DNA from: JBBDJG01 sp040880005
GTDB taxonomy: Bacteria > Actinomycetota > Thermoleophilia > Solirubrobacterales > JBBDJG01
Direction of reading: 5' to 3'
Assembly: GCA_040880005.1 (NCBI GenBank)
Contig: JBBDJG010000028.1
Span: 23,009-87,008, forward strand
DNA length: 64,000 nucleotides
Part shown: piece by piece, positions 7,614 through 15,827 of the stretch
Position numbering within the stretch: position 1 is the stretch's first letter
Layout of the letters: each line of letters opens with the position of its first letter
The notes under the pieces: generated by a model
What the model was told of the DNA's origin: nothing
Databases searched by the model: none
The model's input: only the letters and a program-made list of their open reading frames with translations
Position numbers and translations under genes: made by a program

Positions 7614-9175
7614 GCAAAGAGATCGTGGAAGCCGTTCACGCGTTGGAGCGCGAGAAGGGGATTTCGTCTGAGCGGCTCATGCTCGCGCTGGAGGACGCCC
7701 TGCTTTCGGCGTACAAGAAGACCGAGAACTCTGCGCGCTACGCGCGCGTCGACATGGATCGCGACTCGGGCGACTTCCGCGTGTTCGAGCTGATCCTTCC
7801 CGCCGACCTCGAGGAGCAGCTGATCGAAGAGGCGATCGTCGAGAAGGAGAAGGAGGAAGAGGAAGCCGGTGGCCCGGTTGATCCCGAAACAGGCGAGCGC
7901 CGCCAGCCCGAGGAGCTGGAGATCGATCTCACCCAGATTCAGCCGCACATGGACAGGGTCAAGCAACGGGATGTGACGCCCGGCGACTTCGGTCGCATAG
8001 CAGCGCAGACTGCGAAGCAAGTGATCCTGCAGCGAATCCGCGAAGCCGAGCGCGACATGATGTTCGACGAGTATCAGGACCGCGTTGGTGAGATGATCAC
8101 TGGCATCATCCAGCAGTCCGACTCGCGCTACACACTCGTGCAGCTACGCGAGCGTGTCGAGGCGCTGCTGCCCAAGTCCGAGCAGGTCGACAACGAGCGC
8201 TACGACCACGGCATGCGGGTCAAGGCCGTGATCACGGAAGTGTCGGGATCGACCAAGGGCCCGAGCATCATCGTCTCGCGCCGTAGCCCCGAGCTGATCA
8301 AGAAGCTGTTCGAGCTGGAGGTTCCCGAGGTCGCGGACAGCTTGGTGGAGATCGTCAATGTCGCGCGTGAACCGGGTTACCGATCGAAGATCGCCGTTAT
8401 CTCCCACACCGATGGAGTGGACCCGGTGGGTGCCTGTGTCGGACCACGTGGATCCCGCGTGCGCATGGTCGTATCCGAGCTACGTGGCGAGAAGATCGAC
8501 ATCATCCCCTTCAACGACGAGCCTGCGCGGTTCGTTGCCAAGGCTCTGTCGCCCGCTCGTGTGCGCGAGGTGCTGGTTGACGACGAGAACAAACAGGCGA
8601 CCGTCGTCGTTCCCGACGATCAGCTCTCACTCGCGATCGGCAAGGAAGGGCAGAACGCGCGGCTCGCCGCTCGCCTGACCGGCTGGCGGGTCGACATCAA
8701 GTCCGAGAGCGAGTTCGCCGAAGTGGAGGCCGACCTGGGCATCGAGTCCGAAGAGGAGGTCTCCGGTCGCTGCGCGGCCGTGCTGGGCTCCGGCAAGCGC
8801 TGCCCGAACGCCGCGCTGCCCAGCTCTCGCTACTGCGGCCTGCCGGCCCACCAGGAGCTGGCCGACCAGGAGGGCGACCGAGTTGGCGGCGCGGAGGCCC
8901 CCGAGCCCGACGAGGACTCCGGCGAGCCCGAGACCGCCGTCGAAGCCAGCGAGGCGGTTGAAGAAGCCGAGGCCGAGGCCGTGGAGGAAGTCGTCGAGGC
9001 GGCTGTTGAAGAAACCGTCGAGGAAGCGCTTGTGGAGGCGGTAATCGAGGAAGTCGTGGAAGAGGCCGTCGAGGAAGCAGCGGAGGAGGCTGCCGCGGAG
9101 GCACCGGAGGCGCCGGCAGCCGACACGGAAGCGCAGCGGCCCGGCGGCGACGGCGAGGCCGAAACGGAGCGCTGA
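7610..9175 (+). CDS. nusA: Transcription elongation/termination factor NusA with extra Cys/His module and acidic tail
   Basis: RNA polymerase-associated factor for pausing, termination and antitermination. 521 residues from GTG 7610: N-terminal polymerase-binding domain, S1 domain, then KH1 and KH2 (DGVDPVGACVGPRGSRV; SLAIGKEGQNARLAARLTG). An insertion rich in Glu lies near residues 75-110. After KH2 come two unusual parts: a probable metal site C388-x9-C398-x10-C409-x4-H414, and a ~100-residue Glu/Ala/Val tail. Canonical NusA stops near the KH domains in actinobacteria (about 340 residues). The usual ylxR gene after nusA is absent; infB follows 3 bp later. Confidence 0.95.
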   Translation: MSKEIVEAVHALEREKGISSERLMLALEDALLSAYKKTENSARYARVDMDRDSGDFRVFELILPADLEEQLIEEAIVEKEKEEEEAGGPVDPETGERRQPEELEIDLTQIQPHMDRVKQRDVTPGDFGRIAAQTAKQVILQRIREAERDMMFDEYQDRVGEMITGIIQQSDSRYTLVQLRERVEALLPKSEQVDNERYDHGMRVKAVITEVSGSTKGPSIIVSRRSPELIKKLFELEVPEVADSLVEIVNVAREPGYRSKIAVISHTDGVDPVGACVGPRGSRVRMVVSELRGEKIDIIPFNDEPARFVAKALSPARVREVLVDDENKQATVVVPDDQLSLAIGKEGQNARLAARLTGWRVDIKSESEFAEVEADLGIESEEEVSGRCAAVLGSGKRCPNAALPSSRYCGLPAHQELADQEGDRVGGAEAPEPDEDSGEPETAVEASEAVEEAEAEAVEEVVEAAVEETVEEALVEAVIEEVVEEAVEEAAEEAAAEAPEAPAADTEAQRPGGDGEAETER

Positions 9176-9178
9176 TAG

Positions 9179-11584
9179 GTGGCGAAGAAGCGCGTCTACG
9201 AGATCGCCAAGGAGCGCGGGCTCGCAAGCAAGGATCTGCTCGCGAAACTTCGTGAGGCGGGCCTCGACGTGAAAGCGGCTGCGTCAACCGTCGACGAAAA
9301 GGACGCGCTCGCAGCGCTGAAAGGCACCAAGAAGGCAGCGCAGCCGAAGGCGAAGGCACCGACACGCAAGACCGCCACCAAAGCGCCCGCCAAGGCCGTG
9401 AGAGCAGCCAAGGCAGCCAAGGCAACAAAGGCAGCAACCACGAAGGCCGCCAAGACTGCGAAAACGACGAAGGCCGCCAAAGCAACAAAGGCCGCAACAA
9501 AGGCCGCAACCAAGGTCGCGAAGCCGGCCGGCAACGCAAAGGCGGAACGCGACGGTCCGGCCGCCGCGCCCGTGCCGCCACCGGCGACGGCCCAGCCAAA
9601 CGGACAGGGCGGCGCGCCACCGCGCCCGAAGCGCACTGTCGCGGCCGAGCGCACCGGGTCGGTGCCGACGCGACGGCGCCGGGTAGTGATCGACTCGCAG
9701 GCTTCACGCCGCCAGCAAGGAGGCGGCCCTCCGCAGCAACAGCAGCAACGCCGACGGCGAAGCCGGGGCCGCGGAGCGCCACCGCCGGAACCTTCGGAAG
9801 CGCCGACGGCGACCGCCGTTGCCGCGCCGGAGGCGGTGCGAGTCCCGTCGGGCTCGACCGTGCGCGAGGTGGCCGAGCACTTGGGGCTCCAGACGGCCGA
9901 AGTGATCAAGAAGTTGATGTCGATGGGCGAGATGGCAACGCTCACCCAGACGCTCTCCGACGAAGCGATCGGCGTGCTTGCCAACGAGTTCGACAGGGAG
10001 GTCGAGGTCGTGAGCATGGCTGCAGAGGATGCCGAGCTTGCGGTTGTCGATGCGGAGAAGGACCTCGTCCCGCGCCCGCCGGTGGTGACGATCATGGGAC
10101 ACGTCGATCACGGCAAGACGTCGCTCCTGGATGCGATTCGTGAGACGGAAGTTGTGGCCGGAGAGGCGGGAGGCATCACGCAACACATCGGCGCCTACCA
10201 GGTCCACCACAGCGACAAGCTCGTGACGTTTCTCGACACTCCCGGCCACGAAGCGTTCACCGCAATGCGAGCTCGCGGAGCCAAGGTGACCGACATCGCT
10301 GTGATCGTCGTCGCGGCGGACGATGGAGTGATGCCGCAGACGACGGAGGCGATCGATCACGCGAAAGCGGCCGGAGTTCCGTCGATCATCGCCGTCAACA
10401 AGATCGACAAGGAAGGCGCGCAACCCGATCGCGTGCGCAATGAGCTGGCGGCTCAGAGCCTGACGCCCGAAGAGTGGGGCGGCGAGACCGTCTATTGCGA
10501 CGTGTCGGCCAAGACCAAACAGGGCCTCGACCATCTGCTCGACATGATCCTGCTGGTGGCGGAGGTGGAGGAGCTGAAGGCCAACAAGAACGTCTCGGCT
10601 AGTGGCACGGTGATCGAGTCGCAGCTCGACCCCGGGCGCGGCCCGGTGGTCACGGTCCTGGTCCAGCGCGGCACGTTGCGAATGGGCGACGCGCTCGTGG
10701 CGGGCGCGCATGCCGGACGGGTGCGGGCCATGCATAACTTCGTCGGCACGCGGATCGACGAAGCGCTTCCGGGCGAGCCCGCCGAGGTGCTCGGCTTTGA
10801 CAGCGGGCCCGATGCCGGCGAGGCGGTGCGAGTCGTCGAATCCGACAAGGAAGCGCGCCAGCTCGCCGAGGAGCGGGGACATCGGTTGAAGACGGAGGCC
10901 CTCGCCCGTCGCCAGCGCGCCGCTGTCAGTCTCGAGGACGTCTTCGAGCGGGTCAAGGAGGGCAAGACCACGGAGTTGAACCTGATCGTCAAGGCGGACG
11001 TTGCCGGATCGCTCGAAGCGATCCAGGACGAGATCGCCAAGCTCCCCGATCAAGACATCACGATCCACATCATCCATACCGGCATCGGGGGTATCTCGGA
11101 GTCGGACGTAATGTTGGCGGCGGCGTCCGGCGCGGTGATCATCGGGTTCAACGTGCGCCCGCTCGCGGAGGCAAAGACGCTTGCCGATCGCGAAGGCGTC
11201 GATGTGCGCACCTACACGGTGATCTACCGCGTCACGGAGGAGCTGCGGGCGGCGATGCAGGGAATGCTCGAGCCCGAAGAGGTCGAGCAGTCGCTGGGGA
11301 TGGCCGAGGTGCGGAACCTCTTCAAGGCCTCCAAGGTCGGCACGATCGCCGGCTGTCACGTCACGCAGGGCAAGATCGTCAGGTCTGCGAAGGCACGCCT
11401 GGTTCGCGACGGCACAATCGTCAACGAAGGAAGGATCTCCTCCTTGAAGCGCTTCAAGGAGGACGCGAGGGAGGTCGAGGAAGGCTTCGAGTGCGGCATC
11501 ACGCTCGAGGACTTCCAGGACGTCAAGGTCGATGACGTGATCGAGGCGTACGAAACCAAGAAGGTCGAGCGCAAGCTCGCATAG
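9179..11584 (+). CDS. infB: Translation initiation factor IF-2
   Basis: GTPase that brings initiator tRNA to the 30S subunit and promotes subunit joining. 801 residues from GTG 9179. Order: a short IF2 N-terminal helix domain (VYEIAKERGLASKDLLAKLREAGLDVKAAASTV), a Lys/Ala/Thr-rich low-complexity stretch (about 50-120, histone-H1-like), a Pro/Gln/Arg linker, then the G domain with GHVDHGKT (307-314), DTPGHE and NKID, and domains II-IV. The tail of the upstream NusA is acidic, the opposite charge. Confidence 0.97.
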   Translation: MAKKRVYEIAKERGLASKDLLAKLREAGLDVKAAASTVDEKDALAALKGTKKAAQPKAKAPTRKTATKAPAKAVRAAKAAKATKAATTKAAKTAKTTKAAKATKAATKAATKVAKPAGNAKAERDGPAAAPVPPPATAQPNGQGGAPPRPKRTVAAERTGSVPTRRRRVVIDSQASRRQQGGGPPQQQQQRRRRSRGRGAPPPEPSEAPTATAVAAPEAVRVPSGSTVREVAEHLGLQTAEVIKKLMSMGEMATLTQTLSDEAIGVLANEFDREVEVVSMAAEDAELAVVDAEKDLVPRPPVVTIMGHVDHGKTSLLDAIRETEVVAGEAGGITQHIGAYQVHHSDKLVTFLDTPGHEAFTAMRARGAKVTDIAVIVVAADDGVMPQTTEAIDHAKAAGVPSIIAVNKIDKEGAQPDRVRNELAAQSLTPEEWGGETVYCDVSAKTKQGLDHLLDMILLVAEVEELKANKNVSASGTVIESQLDPGRGPVVTVLVQRGTLRMGDALVAGAHAGRVRAMHNFVGTRIDEALPGEPAEVLGFDSGPDAGEAVRVVESDKEARQLAEERGHRLKTEALARRQRAAVSLEDVFERVKEGKTTELNLIVKADVAGSLEAIQDEIAKLPDQDITIHIIHTGIGGISESDVMLAAASGAVIIGFNVRPLAEAKTLADREGVDVRTYTVIYRVTEELRAAMQGMLEPEEVEQSLGMAEVRNLFKASKVGTIAGCHVTQGKIVRSAKARLVRDGTIVNEGRISSLKRFKEDAREVEEGFECGITLEDFQDVKVDDVIEAYETKKVERKLA

Positions 11585-11593
11585 CCGGCGGCG

Positions 11594-11893
11594 GTGCCGT
11601 TCCTAGCGGCGATAACGGTTTACCTGCATTTCGACGACAACGGAAGCCTCAAAGGCAAGCGCAAGGAACTCGTATCGCTACGTTCGGTGCTGAACCGAAG
11701 ATTTGGCGCGGCGGTCGCCGAGGTCGACCATCACGACCTGTGGCAGCGCTCAACGCTGGTACTGGCGCTGGTGGGGTCGTCGCACACCGATCTCGACCAC
11801 CTCGTCGATGGAGTTGAGCGCTATCTGCTGAGCCGGCATCCCGAATCGGTGCGGATCGAGCGCCGGCTCGTCTCGTTCGAGGACCTCTCATAG
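11594..11893 (+). CDS. DUF503 (YlxP-like) protein
   Basis: 99-residue protein of the DUF503 family, often found between infB and rbfA. Visible family features are ITVYLHFDDNGSLKGKRKELVSLRSVLNRRFGAAVAEVD and LWQRSTLVLALVGSS. GTG at 11594, 9 bp after infB. A ferredoxin-like fold is known for the family; the cellular role is not established beyond its constant ribosome-assembly neighbourhood. Confidence 0.9.
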   Translation: MPFLAAITVYLHFDDNGSLKGKRKELVSLRSVLNRRFGAAVAEVDHHDLWQRSTLVLALVGSSHTDLDHLVDGVERYLLSRHPESVRIERRLVSFEDLS

Positions 11894-11975
11894 GCGCGTT
11901 GCCGCGCGGGTGCCTCGGGGCTTCGGATATAGTCGAACGGGGTCGCAAGGGGGCTGGCGCGCGAGGCTGATTGCT

Positions 11976-12317
11976 ATGGGCAAAGAAAGGATGCGAAAGG
12001 TCAATGAGGCTATGCGCGAGGTCCTTGGCATGGCGATAGCCACGGAACTGAAGGATCCACGGGTTGGGTTCGTGACCGTTACGTCCGTGGACACGAGCCC
12101 TGATCTACGCCATGCGCATGTCTATGTGAGCGTACTGGGGGATGAGCAGCAGCGCGCGGAGACTCTCGACGGCCTCGGCTCCTCGCACGGATACCTACAG
12201 TTCAGAGTGGCTTCGGAGCTGCGACTCAAGAACACTCCGCAGCTCGACTTTCGCTATGACGAAAGCGTGGACCGTGGAATGCGCATCGGCCGGCTTCTCC
12301 AAGGAGACGCCGAGTGA
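11976..12317 (+). CDS. rbfA: 30S ribosome-binding factor A
   Basis: Cold-shock ribosome assembly factor that binds the 30S subunit near helix 1 of 16S rRNA. ATG at 11976 gives 113 residues starting MGKERMRKVNEAMREVL; the KH-like body has LKDPRVGFVTVTSVDTSPDLRHAHVYVSVLG and LRLKNTPQLDFRYDESVDRGMRI. The frame is open upstream to 11910, but those codons look non-coding. A TATAGT box at 11938-11943 could be a local promoter. The stop overlaps the next gene by 4 bp. Confidence 0.95.
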   Translation: MGKERMRKVNEAMREVLGMAIATELKDPRVGFVTVTSVDTSPDLRHAHVYVSVLGDEQQRAETLDGLGSSHGYLQFRVASELRLKNTPQLDFRYDESVDRGMRIGRLLQGDAE

Positions 12318-13309
12318 GTGTGGATACCGCGACCGAGCGCGCCCGGGTGGTGGCCGAGCTGCGCTCCGCGGACAGACTGCTCGTCACCACGCACGAGAAT
12401 CCCGACGGAGACGCTCTCGGATCACTTGTCGCGATGCACGAGATCTTGAAGCAGCTAGGCAAGGACTCGGTGATGTTCATGTCGGAGGAGGACTTCCCGC
12501 TGCCCTACGAGTATCGCCAGCTGCCCCTGGCAGACGTTGAGCACGATCTTCCCGCCGACGCGGACCAGCGCACGATCGTGTTTCTGGACTGCGGCAATAT
12601 CGATCGTATGCCCGTCAACTTCCTCAAGCGGGAGGACGCGCACATCGTCAACATCGATCACCATCACGACAACACACGTTTCGGCACGGCCAATCTCGTC
12701 ATCGGTAGCGCTTCCTGCACGACCGAGATCATCTATGGGCTTACACGCGACCTCGAGATCGAACTGACAGCTTCGATCGCGGAAGCACTGTATGTGGGGC
12801 TCGTGACCGACACCGGCAAGTTTCAATACGAGAACACGACTGCCGAGTCGCACCGCATGGCTGCGGAGCTGATCGAGTCCGGCGTGGACGTGCACCGCGT
12901 CTTCCGCACGCTGTACGAGGACGTGCCGTTCCCCAAGCTCGCGCTGCTGGCGCGTGTGCTGTCGCGGGTCGAGCGTCACGATGACGGCCTGCTCGCGATC
13001 TCCTACATCGAGCGCTTGGACTACGAGGAGACCGGCGCCGACGAGAGCTTTTCCGAGGGAATCGTCGATCATCTGCGTGCGCTGCAAGGAACGCAGCTGG
13101 CGGCGCTCGCGCGGGCGCAGCTCAAGGAGGGGCGTGAGCGTCTCTGGAAGGTCAGTCTGCGCGCGGGCAGCGATCGCGTCGACGTCAGCGCGATCGCTCG
13201 CGAGCAGGGCGGCGGGGGCCATCAGCAGGCGGCCGGCTTCGCGACCGAGTTGTCGCACGAGGAGCTGGTGCGGTTTCTGCTCGACGAGGTGAACGCGCAG
13301 CTCCGATGA
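12314..13309 (+). CDS. nrnA: DHH-family phosphoesterase, NrnA-like (nano-RNase / pAp phosphatase)
   Basis: Predicted to degrade very short RNAs and dephosphorylate 3'-phosphoadenosine 5'-phosphate. 331 residues: DHH domain with HENPDGDALGS (27-37), VFLDCGN and DHH (115-117), then the DHHA1 domain with GGGGH ending at His303. GTG start overlaps the rbfA stop. In mycobacteria the homologue also cleaves cyclic dinucleotide products such as pApA; whether this one does is unknown. Confidence 0.92.
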   Translation: MSVDTATERARVVAELRSADRLLVTTHENPDGDALGSLVAMHEILKQLGKDSVMFMSEEDFPLPYEYRQLPLADVEHDLPADADQRTIVFLDCGNIDRMPVNFLKREDAHIVNIDHHHDNTRFGTANLVIGSASCTTEIIYGLTRDLEIELTASIAEALYVGLVTDTGKFQYENTTAESHRMAAELIESGVDVHRVFRTLYEDVPFPKLALLARVLSRVERHDDGLLAISYIERLDYEETGADESFSEGIVDHLRALQGTQLAALARAQLKEGRERLWKVSLRAGSDRVDVSAIAREQGGGGHQQAAGFATELSHEELVRFLLDEVNAQLR

Positions 13310-13368
13310 GAGCCGGCGGCACGGTGAGCGCACCGCAGAGCGCGCGGCCAACTGCTTGACTTCGACTC

Positions 13369-14235
13369 ATGCAAGCGAACGCGAGTGCGTGTGGTGTGCT
13401 GCTGGTGGCAAAGCCCGTCGGCATCAGCTCACACGATGTTGTCGAGCGCATTCGCCGTGCGCCTGTGGCGAGAGGTGCGCGGGTCGGACACACCGGTACG
13501 CTCGATCCATTCGCGAGCGGCCTGCTGCTGATCGTGATCGGAAGGGCCACGCGCTTTCAGCGCTATCTGGTCGGCCTGCCGAAGTCCTATCGCGCGGTCG
13601 CGCGCTTCGGCGTGCGCTCCGACACCGGCGATCCGACCGGTACGCTGACGGCGACCGGGAGCACGACGAACGAGCACGACGTTCGCGAGGCGCTTGCGCC
13701 GCTCACCGGTGAAATCAGCCAGCGGGTGCCGATGGCGTCGGCCGTCAAGGTCGGCGGTGAGCGCTTGTATCGCAAAGCACGGCGCGGTGAGACGGTCGAG
13801 ACGCCGGTCCGCACGATCACGATCGAGCGGCTCGACCTGGTCGAATTCGACGAGACCGACCAGCGCGCGACGCTCGAGATCGACTGCTCGAGCGGCACCT
13901 ACGTGCGCCGGCTCGTGCAGGATCTCGGCGAGGCATGCGCCACCGGCGCCCACTGCGAAACGCTCGTTCGCACAGCGGTGGGGCCGTTCTCGCTCGAGGA
14001 CGCCGACGAGCGCAATCTGATCGACTTGGCGCATGCTCTCTCGTTTTTGCCCGAACGTGCCCTCTCGTCCGAGGAGGCCGAGCGTGTGCGGCACGGCGTG
14101 GCATTGCCGGCGAACGGCGAGATAGACGCTGATGGCGGGCCCGTTCGCCTCACGGGGAACGGCCGGCTCATAGCCGTCGCGGAGCGCGATGATCGGACGC
14201 TCAAGCCGGTGACAGTGATACCCGAGGGCGAATGA
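13369..14235 (+). CDS. truB: tRNA pseudouridine-55 synthase
   Basis: Isomerises U55 in the T-loop of tRNAs. 288 residues from ATG 13369. Motifs: KPVGISSHDVVERIRR, the catalytic block HTGTLDPFASGLL with Asp46 as nucleophile, YRAVARFG, and DCSSGTYVRRLVQDLG. A PUA-like C-terminal part is present. Stop and ribF start overlap (ATGA). Confidence 0.96.
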   Translation: MQANASACGVLLVAKPVGISSHDVVERIRRAPVARGARVGHTGTLDPFASGLLLIVIGRATRFQRYLVGLPKSYRAVARFGVRSDTGDPTGTLTATGSTTNEHDVREALAPLTGEISQRVPMASAVKVGGERLYRKARRGETVETPVRTITIERLDLVEFDETDQRATLEIDCSSGTYVRRLVQDLGEACATGAHCETLVRTAVGPFSLEDADERNLIDLAHALSFLPERALSSEEAERVRHGVALPANGEIDADGGPVRLTGNGRLIAVAERDDRTLKPVTVIPEGE

Positions 14236-15185
14236 AGGTCTATCGGGACCTCGACGAGGTGGCGGCCGCCGATCCGGGTCGTGCAATAGCGCTCGGCACG
14301 TTCGACGGAGTTCACCTCGGCCACCGGCGCGTGATCGGCGCGGCGATCGACCGAGCTGCGCGCTCTCGGCTGCGCTCCTGCGTCGTCACCTTCGATCCGC
14401 ATCCTGAGCGCGTGTTGCGTCCCGATCGCCCGCTCAAGCTGTTATCGACGCTCGCCATCAAAGCCGAACGCATCGGTGAGTTGGGAGCGGACGAACTGGT
14501 CGCGATTCCGTTCACGACCGAGTTGTCGCGCATGAGCGCGGAAGAGTTCTGTGCCGGCGTGCTAGCGAAGCGGCTCGGCGCCACGTATGTCAGCGTGGGC
14601 GCCAACTTTCGCTTTGGCCGCGGCGCCGAGGGAGACGCATCCACGCTCGTGGCGCAGTCTCAATTCGAAACCGAGACGGTTGCGCTGGTCGAATGGCACG
14701 GCGCTCCGATTTCCTCAACGCGAATCAGGGAGCTGGTGCAACGCGGGGACGTGCGCGACGCGGCGGAGCTTTTGGGCGCACCGTTCGCGCTCGAGGGCGA
14801 GGTCGTGAGCGGTGACAAGCGGGGGCGAGAGCTGGGTGTTCCGACCGCCAACATCGCTGCTGCGCAAGATCTCGTGATGCCTGCGGCCGGCGTTTACGCG
14901 GGTATCGTGCGTGCACGCGGGCGAGATGTACCTTCGGCGATCAACATCGGCGTCAGACCGACGTTCGGCTCGGGTGGCGAGCTGGTCGTGGAAGCGCATT
15001 TGATCGACTTCGACGCCGACCTGTACGGCGAGACACTTCGTGTCTCGTTCTTGGAGCGACTTCGTGAGGAGCTGAAGTTCGATTCGGCGGACGAGCTGGT
15101 GGCTCAGATGCGACGCGACGTGGGGGCCTCGCGCGAGATCGCGCGCTCCGCGACCGGAGCGGCAAGGGCCTCGTCAGGTCGCTGA
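14232..15185 (+). CDS. ribF: Bifunctional riboflavin kinase / FAD synthetase
   Basis: Makes FMN then FAD from riboflavin. 317 residues. N-terminal adenylyltransferase domain carries ALGTFDGVHLGHRRVIG and, near residue 160, SSTRIRELVQRGD; the C-terminal flavokinase domain carries GDKRGRELGVPTANI and the INIGVRPTFGSGG loop. Coupled to truB by a 4-bp overlap. The truB-ribF-rpsO-pnp order is standard. Confidence 0.96.
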   Translation: MKVYRDLDEVAAADPGRAIALGTFDGVHLGHRRVIGAAIDRAARSRLRSCVVTFDPHPERVLRPDRPLKLLSTLAIKAERIGELGADELVAIPFTTELSRMSAEEFCAGVLAKRLGATYVSVGANFRFGRGAEGDASTLVAQSQFETETVALVEWHGAPISSTRIRELVQRGDVRDAAELLGAPFALEGEVVSGDKRGRELGVPTANIAAAQDLVMPAAGVYAGIVRARGRDVPSAINIGVRPTFGSGGELVVEAHLIDFDADLYGETLRVSFLERLREELKFDSADELVAQMRRDVGASREIARSATGAARASSGR

Positions 15186-15216
15186 CCGGCGACGGCTTTC
15201 TGGTACCTTCTCCCGC

Positions 15217-15486
15217 GTGACACTGACCAAGGACGCAAAGAGCGAGTTGATCCAGAAGTTCGCCAAGCACGAGGGCGACACCGGTTCCGCAGAGGTCCAG
15301 GTGGCGCTGCTGACCGCACGGATCAACGAGCTGACCGAGCATCTGCGCGGGCACCGCAAGGATCATCACTCGCGGCGCGGGCTGCTGATGCTGGTCGGTC
15401 AGCGGCGGCGTCTGCTCGAGTACCTCTCCAGGGAGGACGTCGAGCGCTATCGCGGCCTGGTCCAGGAGCTCGGGCTACGTAAGTAG
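15217..15486 (+). CDS. rpsO: 30S ribosomal protein S15
   Basis: Primary 16S rRNA-binding protein of the 30S platform. 89 residues, standard length, with HEGDTGSAEVQVALLTARI, HLRGHRKDHHSRRGLLMLVGQRRRLLEYL. GTG start at 15217. A CTGACC-16 bp-TACCTT promoter candidate (15182-15209) ends 7 nt before the start codon, hinting at a leaderless transcript in addition to read-through from ribF. Confidence 0.97.
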   Translation: MTLTKDAKSELIQKFAKHEGDTGSAEVQVALLTARINELTEHLRGHRKDHHSRRGLLMLVGQRRRLLEYLSREDVERYRGLVQELGLRK

Positions 15487-15503
15487 ATACGTCGCGCCGC
15501 AGA

Positions 15504-15720
15504 GCTCCCGATTTTCGCGTCCGAGAACGTGTTTCAAAATCCCCCGCGCCCGTCCGGTGGCGCCGGATCGTTGCGGATGCTTCATCTTCGGTCGGGGCAA
15601 TGGCGCTGCCATTGCGCCCTCCCTGCATCCTCGCCCCGCTTGATCCGGCGCCACCAGCCTCACACGCGGGATTCCAAAATACGTTCTGAGCGAAAATCGG
15701 AATATGTTCCGATCGGGAGC
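15504..15720. repeat. Large palindromic element between rpsO and pnp (element E3)
   Basis: Nested dyads fill most of the 15487-15827 gap: outer GCTCCCG / CGGGAGC (15504-15510, 15714-15720), CCGATTTTCGC / GCGAAAATCGG (15508-15518, 15690-15700), GAACGT / ACGTTC (15525, 15681), a perfect 14-bp pair GGTGGCGCCGGATC / GATCCGGCGCCACC (15556-15569, 15642-15655) and a central hairpin GCAATGGC-GCT-GCCATTGC (15597-15615). The centre and its right flank (CTCCCTGCATCCTCGCC) recur at 63.8 kb. Non-coding. It may fold in the rpsO-pnp transcript. Confidence 0.85.
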
Positions 15721-15827
15721 CCTGAGGGCTCGAGTAGCGGCAGTACCTGCGCTGCTACCATGCGCGGAAATTCCGGACAGAGAACGAATCGACGCGGCCA
15801 ACCGGAGGCCGCCGAAAGGAAACACAT

